From NCBI GenBank assembly GCA_020650975.1, contig JAIPMN010005829.1, forward strand, positions 4,508 through 28,947: a stretch of DNA of 24,440 nucleotides. The letters are read 5' to 3'. This DNA comes from Apostichopus californicus (taxonomy: Eukaryota; Echinodermata; Holothuroidea; Aspidochirotida; Stichopodidae). The notes beneath the pieces are model-generated. The model worked only from the letters and a program-made list of their open reading frames with translations. It did no database searches and was not told the origin of the DNA. The position numbers and the translations under genes were made by a program. Below, one piece after another: positions 1-12,900 of this stretch; position 1 is the first letter of the stretch; every line of letters starts with the position of its first letter.

Positions 1-814
1 CCCCCCCCCCCCCCCCAATAAGTACACCCAGTAAATTAAGTCGCCAATTGCCAGCAATTCTAGCCATTTAGCCGACATAAGATTTTATCACAAGTGGATT
101 TGCAAAGCCAACTTTGATAACATCCTGCACCATTTTCCCCACCAAATAAGAGCTTTAATTATTATTTAGTCATTATTTTTCCCTCTGATTCCCTAACAAC
201 TTCCATTACCTCTCAAAGTGATTTTTTTCCCCATCTTTATATCGAACACAATTTTCGAGACACTTTCCAACGATTTATCATAAAAAAATTGAGACTCGAC
301 ATTATGAAATGAGATGATGAAATGCAGGGCTTAAATATTTTGCTAAGCAGTCTATGTTAGACTTTCAAGAAATGAAGTTATGTAGCTTCTCAGAGCCTTG
401 TATCAAGTAGTTTACAAAGCCACCTCAAAGACAGATAACATTAACCATTTCTAGCTTGCCTTTAAACTTGGGATACAGCAACCTATACAGTTAGTGTACT
501 ATTGCTAATGTGCTTTGACCTCAAGCTGCCAACACAAAAAAGTTTGTCTCCACTCGCAGAAGAAAGCGGTCCTCGACTCCTTACTAGAAAGAAAATAAAA
601 GTTGAAATTTTCCTTTGGGTCTTCTCCCTTCCCGGCTCCCGCAGAATTTCCATGATATCTTTGGCCGTCGAGAAATTCCGGTCTTGACCGTTCCGCGGTT
701 CAAATTCTCTCTTCTGGACCGCGGTGAACGCAGACTGATACCCACACACACAGAAAAACACGATGTGTAATCACAGAGTCAATGTATACGAAGATAGTGT
801 CGATTTAAACGATG
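1..814 (-). other. SUPT5H 3' UTR and downstream sequence
   Basis: No conserved frame was found here. No canonical AATAAA occurs on the minus strand between the stop codon and the edge. The nearest variants are TATAAA near 236-241 and ATTAAA at 154-159, either of which could be the poly(A) signal. Positions 1-16 are a pure C run at the window edge. Confidence 0.4.
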
Positions 815-967
815 CTACGCAAACTTTTCGTGAAGCTTTGCCAGTGAATTGAGAGAGAGAATCTTGATGTTGGAATGGCCCAGGTCCATCTTAACTATAC
901 CGTCCTCCCCATCAATGTTGATCAGGACCCCAGTGCTCTCCCGGTCCTCGCCCGTGATGACTTTCAC
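815..967 (-). CDS. SUPT5H: SUPT5H last exon: end of KOW7 and stop codon
   Basis: Residues 860-909 and TAG at 817-815: [50 protein letters not shown]. It parallels the C-terminus of vertebrate SPT5 ([20 protein letters not shown] to LGKLLEA). The acceptor is GTTCGTCAG. Confidence 0.95.
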   Translation of the reverse strand: MKVITGEDRESTGVLINIDGEDGIVKMDLGHSNIKILSLNSLAKLHEKFA

Positions 968-3900
968 CTGACGAACAAAAAGTTATGCAAATATTAATAA
1001 AACAAAAGTGTATCATTAACGACTGGCAAAAAAAAAAAATGTTTACCCGGAAAACTGGGAAATTAAAAAGTATGTTTACGAATCAACCGTTTAAAAAAAA
1101 TAAACTCTTTTAAAGGGTGTGAAGACTTGCGCAAAAAGAAACGTCTAATGCCGGTAATCTGACCTAGTTTCGAATGAGGTGTAACAGAAGTGTTATACAC
1201 CACCATCGATCCCAGAAAATACACACACAGCTTGCTACCGCCGATAATTAGACACTAGTGTGCAGTCAGTACATACAGCTGCAGTCAATACCCACAGCAC
1301 AGTATACAAACGATACAGGGATGGACGTCTCAGGTCCAGCTAAAGATAACAAGGTATCACGTTTCATTACTGTCTGCATTTTGTAGCGACACGAACAAAA
1401 CGTCACTTGCAAGCAACGGAAAGTTAAATTTTTCATATGACCGCACGCGGTTTGGGGCGAGTCTTCAATGCCTTTAAGGAGGGAGTTTTTAAATCATCAA
1501 GCAATTTTTACCACAATCTCTAAAGCTCTTCTTCAAATTCTCATCTCAAATTTTTACTTTCAAAAACATAATATAGAAAAGTTTTTACGTTATGTTGGAG
1601 TGACCACCATATTTCCCCGTACATTTTTTGACCGTTATACAGAACATTTCACTCTGAAACGATGCACTTTGTGTCGTATTGTAACATATCGATAGAATGA
1701 CCCTAATTGTAACAAAAATTTAAGAACATCCAGTTGCTTGCTCCTGACTATCGATACATTAAACATTTAATTCTATACAAAGAATATTTTATCAAGCTCC
1801 ATCAATTTCATGTTAACGTTTTTTCTTTTTCCTTTGGTCATTTACGAAACCCATGGGTCGTTGCCACATTGTCCCTAGTGTGATATTGAGAGGACTAAAA
1901 GTACAACCCGTTTGTACTTTCAGGTACCTTTGCAGTTCCTTTAATGTACAAATACTGACCCACGAGGGAAGTTTAAATTTAAAACACAAAATCTAGCAAC
2001 TGCACGTCTCCCGTCAAGAAAGTTTTCAAAAAGTGAAGAAGTGATTTGAACAAGACTTGTCAACTATTTTCCCCCCGTCAGAGAAAGCCAGTGGCTCGGA
2101 TTCAATGACATCATTCAGGTCAAAGAATGAAAAGGCCGGTGTAATGACTCTACTAGACATTTGAATAAAGTGACTGGTATTACAAGTCTACACCAAGCAC
2201 TACATACCCTATCACTCTTGGTCGGCATGACAGGTTCAAGATGTTCGCACTGTACGTCAACGATCCGATCTTCGTCCAAGAGATATATGGAGCACATTGA
2301 GCCCTGTAGAAACAATTACAGACATGTCACGTGAGGTCTTAAGAAGTTTATAGTTTCAAACGACCTTTAATCTGTGTAAGATGTTCAGAAGGCATACATC
2401 TAGCACTGCTGTGCTGTCACATTTCACCCATACTGCTAAACATGGGTTTCTGGGGGGGGGGGGGCGCTGTGGAGGGGGGGAAATCGACAATCAGGCAGGT
2501 ATTTTTCACCACTCTTAAGCGACCACAAATGTGGGAGAGATTAGCAAGCGAGGGCTTATGGAATACAACTTTCGCGTCAGGAAAATTCGACAGTTTACCT
2601 CAAACATGGAATCTTTTCAAATTTCGAAAGTCATTTCAGATGGGAAAAATGTAGATTGCTCTTGGATGAAAAAACCCACCCATCCACAGCATATTATATT
2701 ATAATATTTAACTCAAGTTTGGAAGTTTACCAACCAGTAACATGGTATGAGTTGTCCTCCATACAAATTAGACGTGTTTGTTGCTATGCAAGGGTGCATG
2801 GAACAAAGTAACGACACATAAATTGAAATTCGCCAATGCAATAGTCAAGGATTGCACCTGCCTAGATTCAGACTTGCTTCAAGTAGTTTGTAACTTGTTT
2901 GATCACACCCATCATGTATCTTGTTATGCAAAAGGGTGCACAGGACTTATAAAGCATTTACCACCATGACAAGGTTTTCCGACCGATGGCATATGACCTC
3001 CTGACCTCCTCCCTAGACTTGCATCAAGCAGTTTGTAACTTGCTTAATCAATCCCATCATGTATCTTGTTATGCAAAAGGGTGCACAGGACTTATAAAGC
3101 ATTTACCACCATGACAACCAATGGCATACGACCTCCTGCCTAGACTTGTTTCAAGCAGTTTTACTCACCGACATTCCCCTGATTACACCATGCTTGTAGA
3201 TCAGGTCATCGTCTTCGTGGCTCTCTTTGATCTTGACTTCGATGTCGGCGGTGTGCCACTCGGTCTGGCTGGGGTCCAGAGGGTTGGCCATCCCCGGGGT
3301 GGCCGGGTTGAAACCGATCGGCGACGGTGCGACCGGAGTGAGAGGGTAGCTGGAGGGGCTCGGAGTGGACCCGTGGAAGCTACTGGGTGACGAGGAGTGC
3401 TGGTAACCCTGCGGGGACGGGGTGGGCTGGTAGGATCCAGGGCTGGAGACTTGCTGGAAGCTGCCCGAAGGACTCGGAGTCGCTGCAGGGGAGGAGCGAG
3501 AGAGATGGAGAGGAGAGGACAGAGGGAGAAGAAACGGTTGAAAAATCTTGGATTCTCCTAAAACAAAACATTGCAGTTTTTTCATCTAATAAGTAACAGT
3601 ATCATCTATATAACACTTACACCTCTTACATTTACACCTGACAGCATTTACACATACATGATACCTGCATCGGCACCATGAATTTAATAACATCACAAAT
3701 TTAACTAACATTTCACAGTTCATACCTTCTAGTCTTAATTCTTTGTCAAATACATCCTTACAATTTAAATTTTGACTCAAATAACCAGAAAATAGGATTA
3801 CTGCATTTGGCTCTGTGTGTTTATTTCTGTCTTTAGTTGTTTGTGTATTAAACTCCCACAGAGAAGCATAGCTATGCTGATGATGACCAACTTTATTTCA

Positions 3901-6900
3901 AAATAGAGTTGGCCAAGGTCAGAAAATAGTAACCATATATCTTTACATGTGTACATCGAGCGAAAAACCCGTAAAAGAGATGTTTACATGTAATGCGCGA
4001 TAAACCACTCTAGACTGTATACATAGATAGAACCATAAACCTGGATTATAAATTTTAACACAATTCCCGCACCTTGGTTTTCTCATGGCCAGCTAGGAGT
4101 CCACAAAGGTAAATTATCTGTGGGCCCTGTGGATGTGGGCAAGCTGTGGTCTGTTGCAACGAGGGACTCGTACCTCACAAATGTCAGGCTGAAATATCGT
4201 GCTATGTTTTATCGACCAAAAGAACCTTTTTTCAGAATGTTACCAAAAGAATTTTCAGGTTAACTCTATGACTTCCCACGATAATTGCTAACCCTGCACG
4301 TAAAGGGGAATGTCTACGGGTTATTATAAAAATAGACTTACGTTGGTAGTTGCCCGGAGACGGGGTGGGTTGGTAAGGCGAGTAGCTGGTATCGCTACCG
4401 TACATGCCGGATGAACCTCCCGGGGTACCGGGGTTGTAATGGCTCCCACTCTGGGGCGTGTCTGGGGAGTATCCCGGTGTCGACGGGATCGTAGAACCGT
4501 ACGGCTGGGGTGATGGCGAGGATTCGTCGAAACTGAAATCGGAAGAATCGCTGTGCCTGTATGGAACGGAATGAGAAAGACACGGGATCTGCAAAATCTG
4601 TTTCAAACTGTTTTGCTTCTTTTTTTATTTTTTATTATTGTCATGTTTAAAGAGGGTAGTCCTGCTCAATGCAGAAGCACTGCTTTCCATAGGAGCCCTC
4701 AAGGAGCCCTCCAGAGGAGCCCTTTGAGTTGACACCTTTTATTACAAGCCCTCCCCCCCCCTCTCCTATTTTATGTATTCCTGTGAATTCTGCACTCCTG
4801 TTCTAGCATAGTTGACGGTACTCGCTCTCGTGGATTTGACAGTTGGTCTTGTAATCGGCCATTTTGGAAATCTAGCATAGTTACCGTAGCAGGATTAAAT
4901 TATTCCTACTCATGCTTAGAGTTTTTTTTTTCTTGCTGCTGTTCTCAGACCTGACGAGCAGATTAGGATGACATCCCCAGGGCCTGCCTGGGGTGTACTA
5001 TAATAAAAAAATATGGTAATCTCATTTTGATAATAATAGGAAACAGACAATGTGGACCTAGTGACATGATTGACCCCAAGGCCACAACCAGGCCCTGACA
5101 CCCCCCGTCTGTCGGTAGAACATCGTGAGGGGAAAACGGTCCTCACCACTACCTATATGAAAGCATTTCAGGATAAATAACTCCCTCCAAAAAAAGCTGA
5201 GCAAGATGGTCACTATATTTTGACGTTCTCCTGATTGATGCAGATGTTCCTCATATTTATACTAGAATGAAGCAGGGATGAGCCTGGGCTAAAAAAAAGA
5301 ATCACGGAACTTTGCCAAAATTGCGGTATAGGCTCCAGTTTGCATATACTACGGTGTGTTAGGATAAGTTTTTGTCCCCCTGCAGGTTGGACATCCATAG
5401 GTAATGAAAAACATGCTCATGCCTGAATGAAGCTTTGAACAAGTCCCAGTGCCCTCTCCCTTCCCCTCTCTCTTCCCCCCCCCCACCCTCTTTCAAACAA
5501 TAACATGACAATACAGAGATAGAATCAGGCAGCTTCTCCTTACCTCATGGGGGTGTTACTGACGGAAGGATCCCAAGCACCGGACCTACTAGGAGTCTGA
5601 CCGCCGTCGTGAAGCGGTGTCTGTGAGCCGTAATGAGGGGTCCTGCTTCCTATTGTTCAAACCAAAGGAAAAAGAAGAAAAAAACGGGGTTTGTCATTTT
5701 CTTCTCGTTTATAGTTATTCTCTATGAGCTTAGAAAAAATCCTTTTCTTTTAGCATTATTGAAGGTATCGTGCCTGTAATGTCCAAGATATACTATGTGC
5801 TACCCCTTTAAGTAACTGCAGCTAGGCTATTATTTAGAATCTGTGGTCTCGTTGCTGTGGCCTTTTGACCTCTCTCCCTCCAGTAGGTGATGCTCTTATC
5901 TTTGTATATAAACACTGCATGATTCACCCTGCTTGTTTCCCACTGTAGTAAATTCATGTACATATTATTATTAAGAGGCGGAACTGATTTAGAAATAGAA
6001 GCAACAAGTTGAATATAATATACTATATACTGTTAGTGTATTCTTTGGAGTAGAGAACTTTACAGTGCCCACAAACAAAGAAGAAAAAAAGTCCGTAACC
6101 TCCAGACATTTTTTTTCTTCTTCTTTTTTTGAAAGAAACAATTTACCTGTAACATTTGTCCACAGTAAAGCCACAAAATATGGTAGTGAAAAAAATCCAC
6201 AAAATCTGTTTTTGTATGTCGAACACCAGCAGCGAGGGTATACAGTGAGGAACTGAGATTTTTGTAAATGTAATTCGTTGAAACTTTTATGAATCTGATC
6301 CTGCGTTAAAGTGGAGCTTTTTCGCCACCTTCGCTCTCCCGACCGCATTACCACATTCACAGGATCAACATAAACTATACGCTGTTGATTGCATCTTCAT
6401 ACAATTTTCACTCTGTTCCTAATAATTTTCATAATGTATATATAAATTTTCATAGGGCATTTTTTTATATAAATATTTTTTATTTATATATAAATAGGGT
6501 ATTTATTTATATCAATTTTCATAGGGTAAAAATACATTTTCATAGGGTAAAAATAAATTTTCATAGGGTATGCACAAGAGAGGAATCGAACACAAGTCGA
6601 AGCAACGTCCGAGTTCAAATACACGAGCACAAGAAATTATCAAGATGTTACGTACCATCGTGAACCGGTGTCTGGGAGCCGTACAGTGGCGTTCTGGACC
6701 CGGTCCCATACATGGGGGTCTGAGATCCGTACATGGGTGTGCGACCGTACGACGTCGTCGAGCCATCCTTCCCTTTAGCGCTGAAACGAGAGATTTATGG
6801 ACTGACGGTAACAACTTTTGGAGATTACAATGATCGAGAATAAAAAGGTCATCGTGAATGAAAGGCAGAGAGGTGAGTTGCGACTCAAATCGAGTTAAAA

Positions 6901-9900
6901 GATAAGTAGATATTTCTGTTTATAGCTTTGGAAAATCAGTTCAATCCCAACTGTGGAATCTGTCACGTGTTACATCATGTGATTCGTCATGTGACTTACC
7001 CAATGATAGTCACCCTATTTCTGTCCACCGATATGGTCCTCATCATAGAGTGAAGTTCTAGCCTAGCTGTGGAATCTGTCACATGTTACATCATGTGATT
7101 TGTCACGTGACTTACCCAATGATAGTCACCCTATTTCTGTCTACCGATATGGTCCTCATCATAGAGTGGAGCTCTAGCCTAACCATGTAATCTGTCACAT
7201 GTTATAATCATGTGATTTGCCATGTGACTTACCCAATGATAGTCACCCTATTTCTGTCTACCGATATGGTCCTCATCATAGAGTGGAGCTCTAGCCTAAC
7301 TGTGTAATCTGTCACATGTTATAATCATGTGATTTGTCATGTGACTTACCCAATGATAGTAACCCTATTTCTGTCCACCGATATGGTCCTCATCATAGAG
7401 TGAAGTTCTAGCCTAACTGTGGAATCTGTCACATGTTATAATCATGTGATTTGTCATGTGACTTACCCAATGATAGTAACCCTATTTCTGTCCACCGATA
7501 TGGTCCTCATCATAGAGTGAAGTTCTAGCCTAACGGTGGAATCTGTAGCATCTTTGATAATGCCAATGTAGCCTGGAGGGTGGTCAAAGAAAAACACATA
7601 AGTAAATTTCATTTCATTTTTTAGTCATAGTGAGAGCGCACACCCAGAGCCTGTTATACTACATTGGGCATATTCAGTGCGTAAGGCTGTTACCGACATA
7701 GCAACGCATCACAAAACTCATAGCCATATGACTTCAAACATAGGCAGAGCAAAGGGTTTTCTTTACTTTTAAAATTTAATACCCAAATGATTGTTGAATT
7801 CTGGTTTGACCAGATTTAACCTGATACGTTAAATAGTGTGCTTATCATATTTATTAAAAATTTTACAACAAACTATTAATGGCATCGGTAATGAAGTTCG
7901 AACAGCATTGAATCACTTAGCATTGCATCATATGACAATGGCATGCGATTTTCAAATTTTTTCAATTCTTCAATTTTTTTCAATTCTTTCGTTGGTAGCT
8001 GTCTGGAGACTAATTCAGTCGTAAAAACCAAGAGTCCAAACATGTATCACATCCTCCCCCACCCCAACCTTCCTCCACCCCAAACCTCACCCTTCCTTAA
8101 ATGTCCGTCAATTGCATAAATATTTTTCAGCTGCCATGAAAAAGCTTTTGGATTCAAAAACCTTTGTCCTCACACTGACAAGACAGACAACTATATTAAT
8201 ATTTGGGGAATAAAACCAACTGGAAGAAGAGGCTTATAATCCATTCCAGCAGAATGGTTACTACTTCGCTATCGAACCAATTTCTTTTCTCACAGCTGTT
8301 TCTGCTATATCTAGCACATTTTGTTTACCTTTGTATGGTCCTTCCGTGATCCTGACGGTCTGTCCGATGAGAGTCTTGTCTCTCTGGACTCTGGGAACTC
8401 CGCCTCCGTAATTGCCACCTTGTTGAGGAAGCAAAGCGAGAGAGAGAGAGAAAGAAATAGAAGAATAATAATGATAATAATAATAATAATAATAATATTA
8501 ATAACAAGTAGCTATTTTTACGACGTTTAAAGCAGCATTTTGCGTCCTTTTCTATGATTTTGTTCAACCTCACTGATTCCACTATGCCATAACGACATAC
8601 ATAACTAGCTTATCTACTTAAATCTTACTTCAAATGGTGGCATAAAAGTCGAGAAATTTGCAACTTTCAACTTTGTTTTTCTCCAAGATATTTTCCGTTG
8701 GGATCCCAATAAACCTCGCCCATAATATGAATATTTAAACACTACGAACGTCATTGACCAATAGGCCTACGTAATACAACACCATGCGTGATTTGTGTAC
8801 AGTCTATATGGCAGTTGTACCAGGGAGTTCCATAACAACTCCCTGGTTGTACCAACGCAAAGTCTTGAATCTATTTTTAGCAACGGCTCATAACTAAACC
8901 TGCATCTCTGATTGGTTGAATTCAAACTAGTGGGTTTGGAGAAACTGTATGCGATTAATTTTAACTGTGGACTTTGTCGTGGACACTTTTCTCGTTATCT
9001 GCAAATATCCTTAATTACTCGCCAATTAACGTTGTTGGCAGGGAAAAAACTTAGCTAATATCTTAGTTTGCTGTTTTGTGATTGATATATGTAAAAAACT
9101 CGATGGACATGTCAAAAAATTAGAAAACGGCGACCAAACGCAAAATGCTGCTTTAAGCGACCACAAATGTGGGAAAACCCGCAATGGCTTATGGATAACA
9201 TCTTACACGTCAGGTGGCTTCCAATTCAACATTATTTCCCAAATTTGATATCTTTTCAATTTAGAAAGTCATTTCAGATGGGAAAACCGTAGATTGCTCT
9301 TGGCTGAAAAGCCCTGCACCTTACCTATGACCCGGCCTGGAATTGAACCCGTGACCTCTGACCCGATTTGCTAAGCCTCATTGCTTCAAATGCCACCGCC
9401 TTTATCCACTCGGCCACAGCACCGGTATAGGTTCAGGTGAAGCACGATACAAGATACCTCCCCTACCCCCCACCCTCCCCCCCTTAGTTAATAACTTATG
9501 CTGTTTGTATCACTGCATATATATATCGAACATCCTACCAGGATGACCGAAACATCAGGCACCATTAACATATTTCGTATACAATTCAAACCTTGCAAAA
9601 ACTTGGGACAAGATTGACAATCCTCCAGTTCCTGAATAAAGTTGATTTCTTTTCAAATTTGCAAGAAACCTTTTCTGGGATATATTTCACGATATATATC
9701 CACAAACAATGCAGCGTTACAACTACACCTATTACTCATGGAACGTTAACAGACGACGTGAAAATAGGTCGGAAAAAAGTTAGAGGCATTTCTTCCCGAG
9801 AGTGAAAGAGAGAGATGTGACTTACGTTGATCCTGTCCCCCGCCACTGCTGGGATGCATGGGGCTCGATATCCTGGGGGACATCATCCCACCCATTCCCC

Positions 9901-12900
9901 ACCCACCCACCATCCCACCCACCCATTTCCATGTGACTTACGCTGATCTTGTGCTCCCCCACTGCTGGGATGCATGGGGCTCGATATCCTGGGGGACATC
10001 ATCCCACCCATTCCTGGGGCGGCTGGTGTCACATCAGATCTCTGAATTTGGGGGAAATAAAAGGGAGTTTTAGAGTGTTGAATGAATTGTTATAAATATA
10101 TATATATAAAGTAAACGGGACGAATTTTACGTGCAAATTTGACCGGGACCTGGTACATTTGAGATGGCAGCATTATACACCTAGGATACAAGGTCGATAA
10201 GTTGGATATCAGTTAGAAACCAGTTTCAACGATTTAAAGTTATGAAACTAACCGAGAATAATTTTCCTGCCTAGTTCATTACGTTGTGTCCTTGGGCAAG
10301 ATGCTTTATCTCAATTGTTTCTCTCCACCCAGGGTACAATGGGTACCTGTGTGGTAAACTTGTCATTGGGCGCAGTATATAACTGAAGCCATCTAGAGGG
10401 ATTGTCTCTGGGACAGGTTAATATCGACCAGGGGTAATATAACGTCTGTAAAGCGCTTTGAAACCTATCGCTGGTGTTAAGCGCTATATGTATCAATTGA
10501 ACATTATTATTATTATCATTATTATTATTAATTTGCCCGTTTTGCATAGCATTTTTGGAACTCTTGGTTTTTACAACTGAATTAGTCACATCCCTCCCCC
10601 ACCCCAACCTTCCCCCATCCCAAACCTCACCCTTCTTTAAATGTCCGTCAATTGCATGAATATTTTTAAGCTGCCATGAAGAAGCTTTTGGATTCAAAAC
10701 CTTTGTCCTCAAACTGCGATAACCTGAAATACTTATCCCCTGATTGATTCTAACCCACTTTTTTTGGCGTTTTCATTTCTTTGAACGAAAGGTAATCGCT
10801 TCTACTTCGAGGCCTTTTTTTGAGGTGCCTACCTTGCCGCCAGCTAGGACCACATGTCTGGCCCGACAGACGAACATCCCGCCGTTCTCCGTCATCAGAC
10901 GAGAGTGCAGGAAGATATAGCTCCTGAAGACGTGACGTATCTGGCCTTGTCTCCCCTAATTGGAAAGAAATCGAAAGAGTAAAATAGTTTCTTGTGAACC
11001 AGGATATATCTTGGGGGAATTTCCCTTAAAAAGTACAGTATAGGGACATATTAAAATGTTAATGTTAATATAAATGTTAATATTAATATATTACTGGCTG
11101 AAATCGTCAGGTGTCTTACACAGGGCCACAACAACAACATACATTTACATTTTACAAGTTATGACACCACATTTTGATTATTAACAAGAGTTTCACATTT
11201 GGTCATCTCCCTTCAACAATGATGATGTTCCACGCTGTTTCACCGAATGGGGTCATTATTTTAGAAAGTTGAAAGAGTAAAATGGTTTCTCGTCCCCAGG
11301 ATATATCTTGGGTGAATTTCCCTTACTGTGTAGGGATGTAAATGTTACCGACTGGCTGAATTCGTCCTGTGTCTTACACAGAGCCAGAACAATAACATAC
11401 ATTTACATTTTACAATTTATGACACCTCATTTTCTTTAAAACAATAATTTCGTTTGGACATCTCCTTTTCAACAATGACGATGTTCCGAGCTGTCTTACC
11501 GAATGGGGTCCGTCCACGACTTTGACGATATCTTTGGACTGTATGCTGTTCTGTTCTGCGTCCAGAGCTAACGCATTCCTGTTCTCCTTCTTCTTGGACA
11601 GAGCCTGCGGTTTCACGTGAACCAACTGTCGACAGAAAATAGGGGTTCGAGTCGAGCAATACGGAGTGAAATGTTTGTCATCGGGAAACGTTAAAATAAT
11701 GAGATCGCCGTGGCTGTGAACAATCAGTAACTTGAGAAGTGGATTGTCACCTAATCTGACACTAAGCTATGACGGAATGTGCTACTTTATAAATATCAGT
11801 TATTGTCACACCAGTCTTGGAATTGACTTATTTATTCTACAACAGTGAATCAACTCTTATTTAGTCTGTTAAGGTGTGAACAATCTGATACTTGAAAACA
11901 GGATTGTCACCCAATCTGAAAATAAGCTATGACTGGATGTGCTACTTTATAAATATCAGTTATTGTTGCAAGTCTTGGAATTGAGTTATTTATTCTACAA
12001 CAGTCAATGGAATCTTACTTAGTCTGTTAAGTTCTTTTCGGCATAGAGATTATGCAGTGTCTCCAGTCACTGACCTAACTAAAGCCTGTTATTCTACTTG
12101 AGTCCAGGGAAAACGGCTGGTACTGACGCAACTAAACATTAATGTGGAGTGACTCGCTGATAAACGGCTCTCTAGTTTGATTAAATCTCAAATCAATTTT
12201 TAATAAAAGTTGTATAGTCACCCAACATGAACTGTAAGCTACAAGCAAGTCTGTCTGCGGGAGTCCACTGCATAAATATGCAAAATGATGGGTTGACCGT
12301 TAAATTATATAACCATAATGATGGGTTGACCGTTAAATTATGTAACCGTAATGAGACAACGGTTACTATTATATGGCCAGCTACCCATCCTGAGTTGCAA
12401 TCTACATACCTGTTTCTCGCATAACTGAGCCATCTTTCATTTCCACAACCTGCATGTACATATGTATACGCATATATTTATGCGTGTGTGTATTTGTATT
12501 CAATTGTGTATGTATGTATGTATGCATATGTGTATATTTATGTATTGTGGGTGGTGGGGGTGGGGTGGGTGGGTTATACGCGTTGGGTTGGTGTGTTGGT
12601 GGATATAAGTGTTACTGTTTTCTGTATATTTGTATTCAATTGTGTATGTATGCATATGTGTATGGTGGGGGTAGGGTGGGTGGGTGGGTTACACGTATTG
12701 GGTTGGAGTGTGGGTGGATATAAGTGTTACTGTTTTCTTGTATTGTTCTCTCTATTTACTTATGGGAGCGCTCTACTAGACAAGCCCTCTGGGTTTTTTT
12801 TGGAGTGCTTCCTTTCACAATTTTCCCTGTTGTTGATATGTTTTGTCACTTAGTTAACTTCTCTGTATTTATATTGTGAAGAAACAAATAAATGAAATGA

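Noticed and set aside
483-761. 92-codon minus-strand open frame after the SUPT5H stop codon
   Set aside because: It lies in the presumed 3' UTR, has no domain or composition of a real protein, and overlaps an equally open plus-strand frame.
5641-5646. Acceptor AAGCAG directly before the GACC of the CTR1 exon
   Set aside because: Its phase does not match the upstream exon, whereas AACAATAG three codons upstream gives the expected GSRTPHYG.
5989-6360. 123-codon minus-strand frame in the CTR1 intron
   Set aside because: No recognisable motif, low-complexity K/S/F composition, and no splice signals that would join it in phase to SUPT5H.
6994-7546. Regular 117-bp repeats that might suggest a CRISPR-like array or satellite
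   Set aside because: The unit is exon plus intron of the host gene, with no repeat-spacer structure; the genome is animal.
9345-9430. Possible tRNA gene on the minus strand
   Set aside because: A and B boxes are present, but the anticodon and acceptor stems do not pair well, and it is fused to a SINE body that recurs elsewhere.
12454-12853. Two overlapping plus-strand frames rich in C, V, G and Y
   Set aside because: Translation of GTAT/GGGT minisatellite sequence; the frame is not conserved between the two units.
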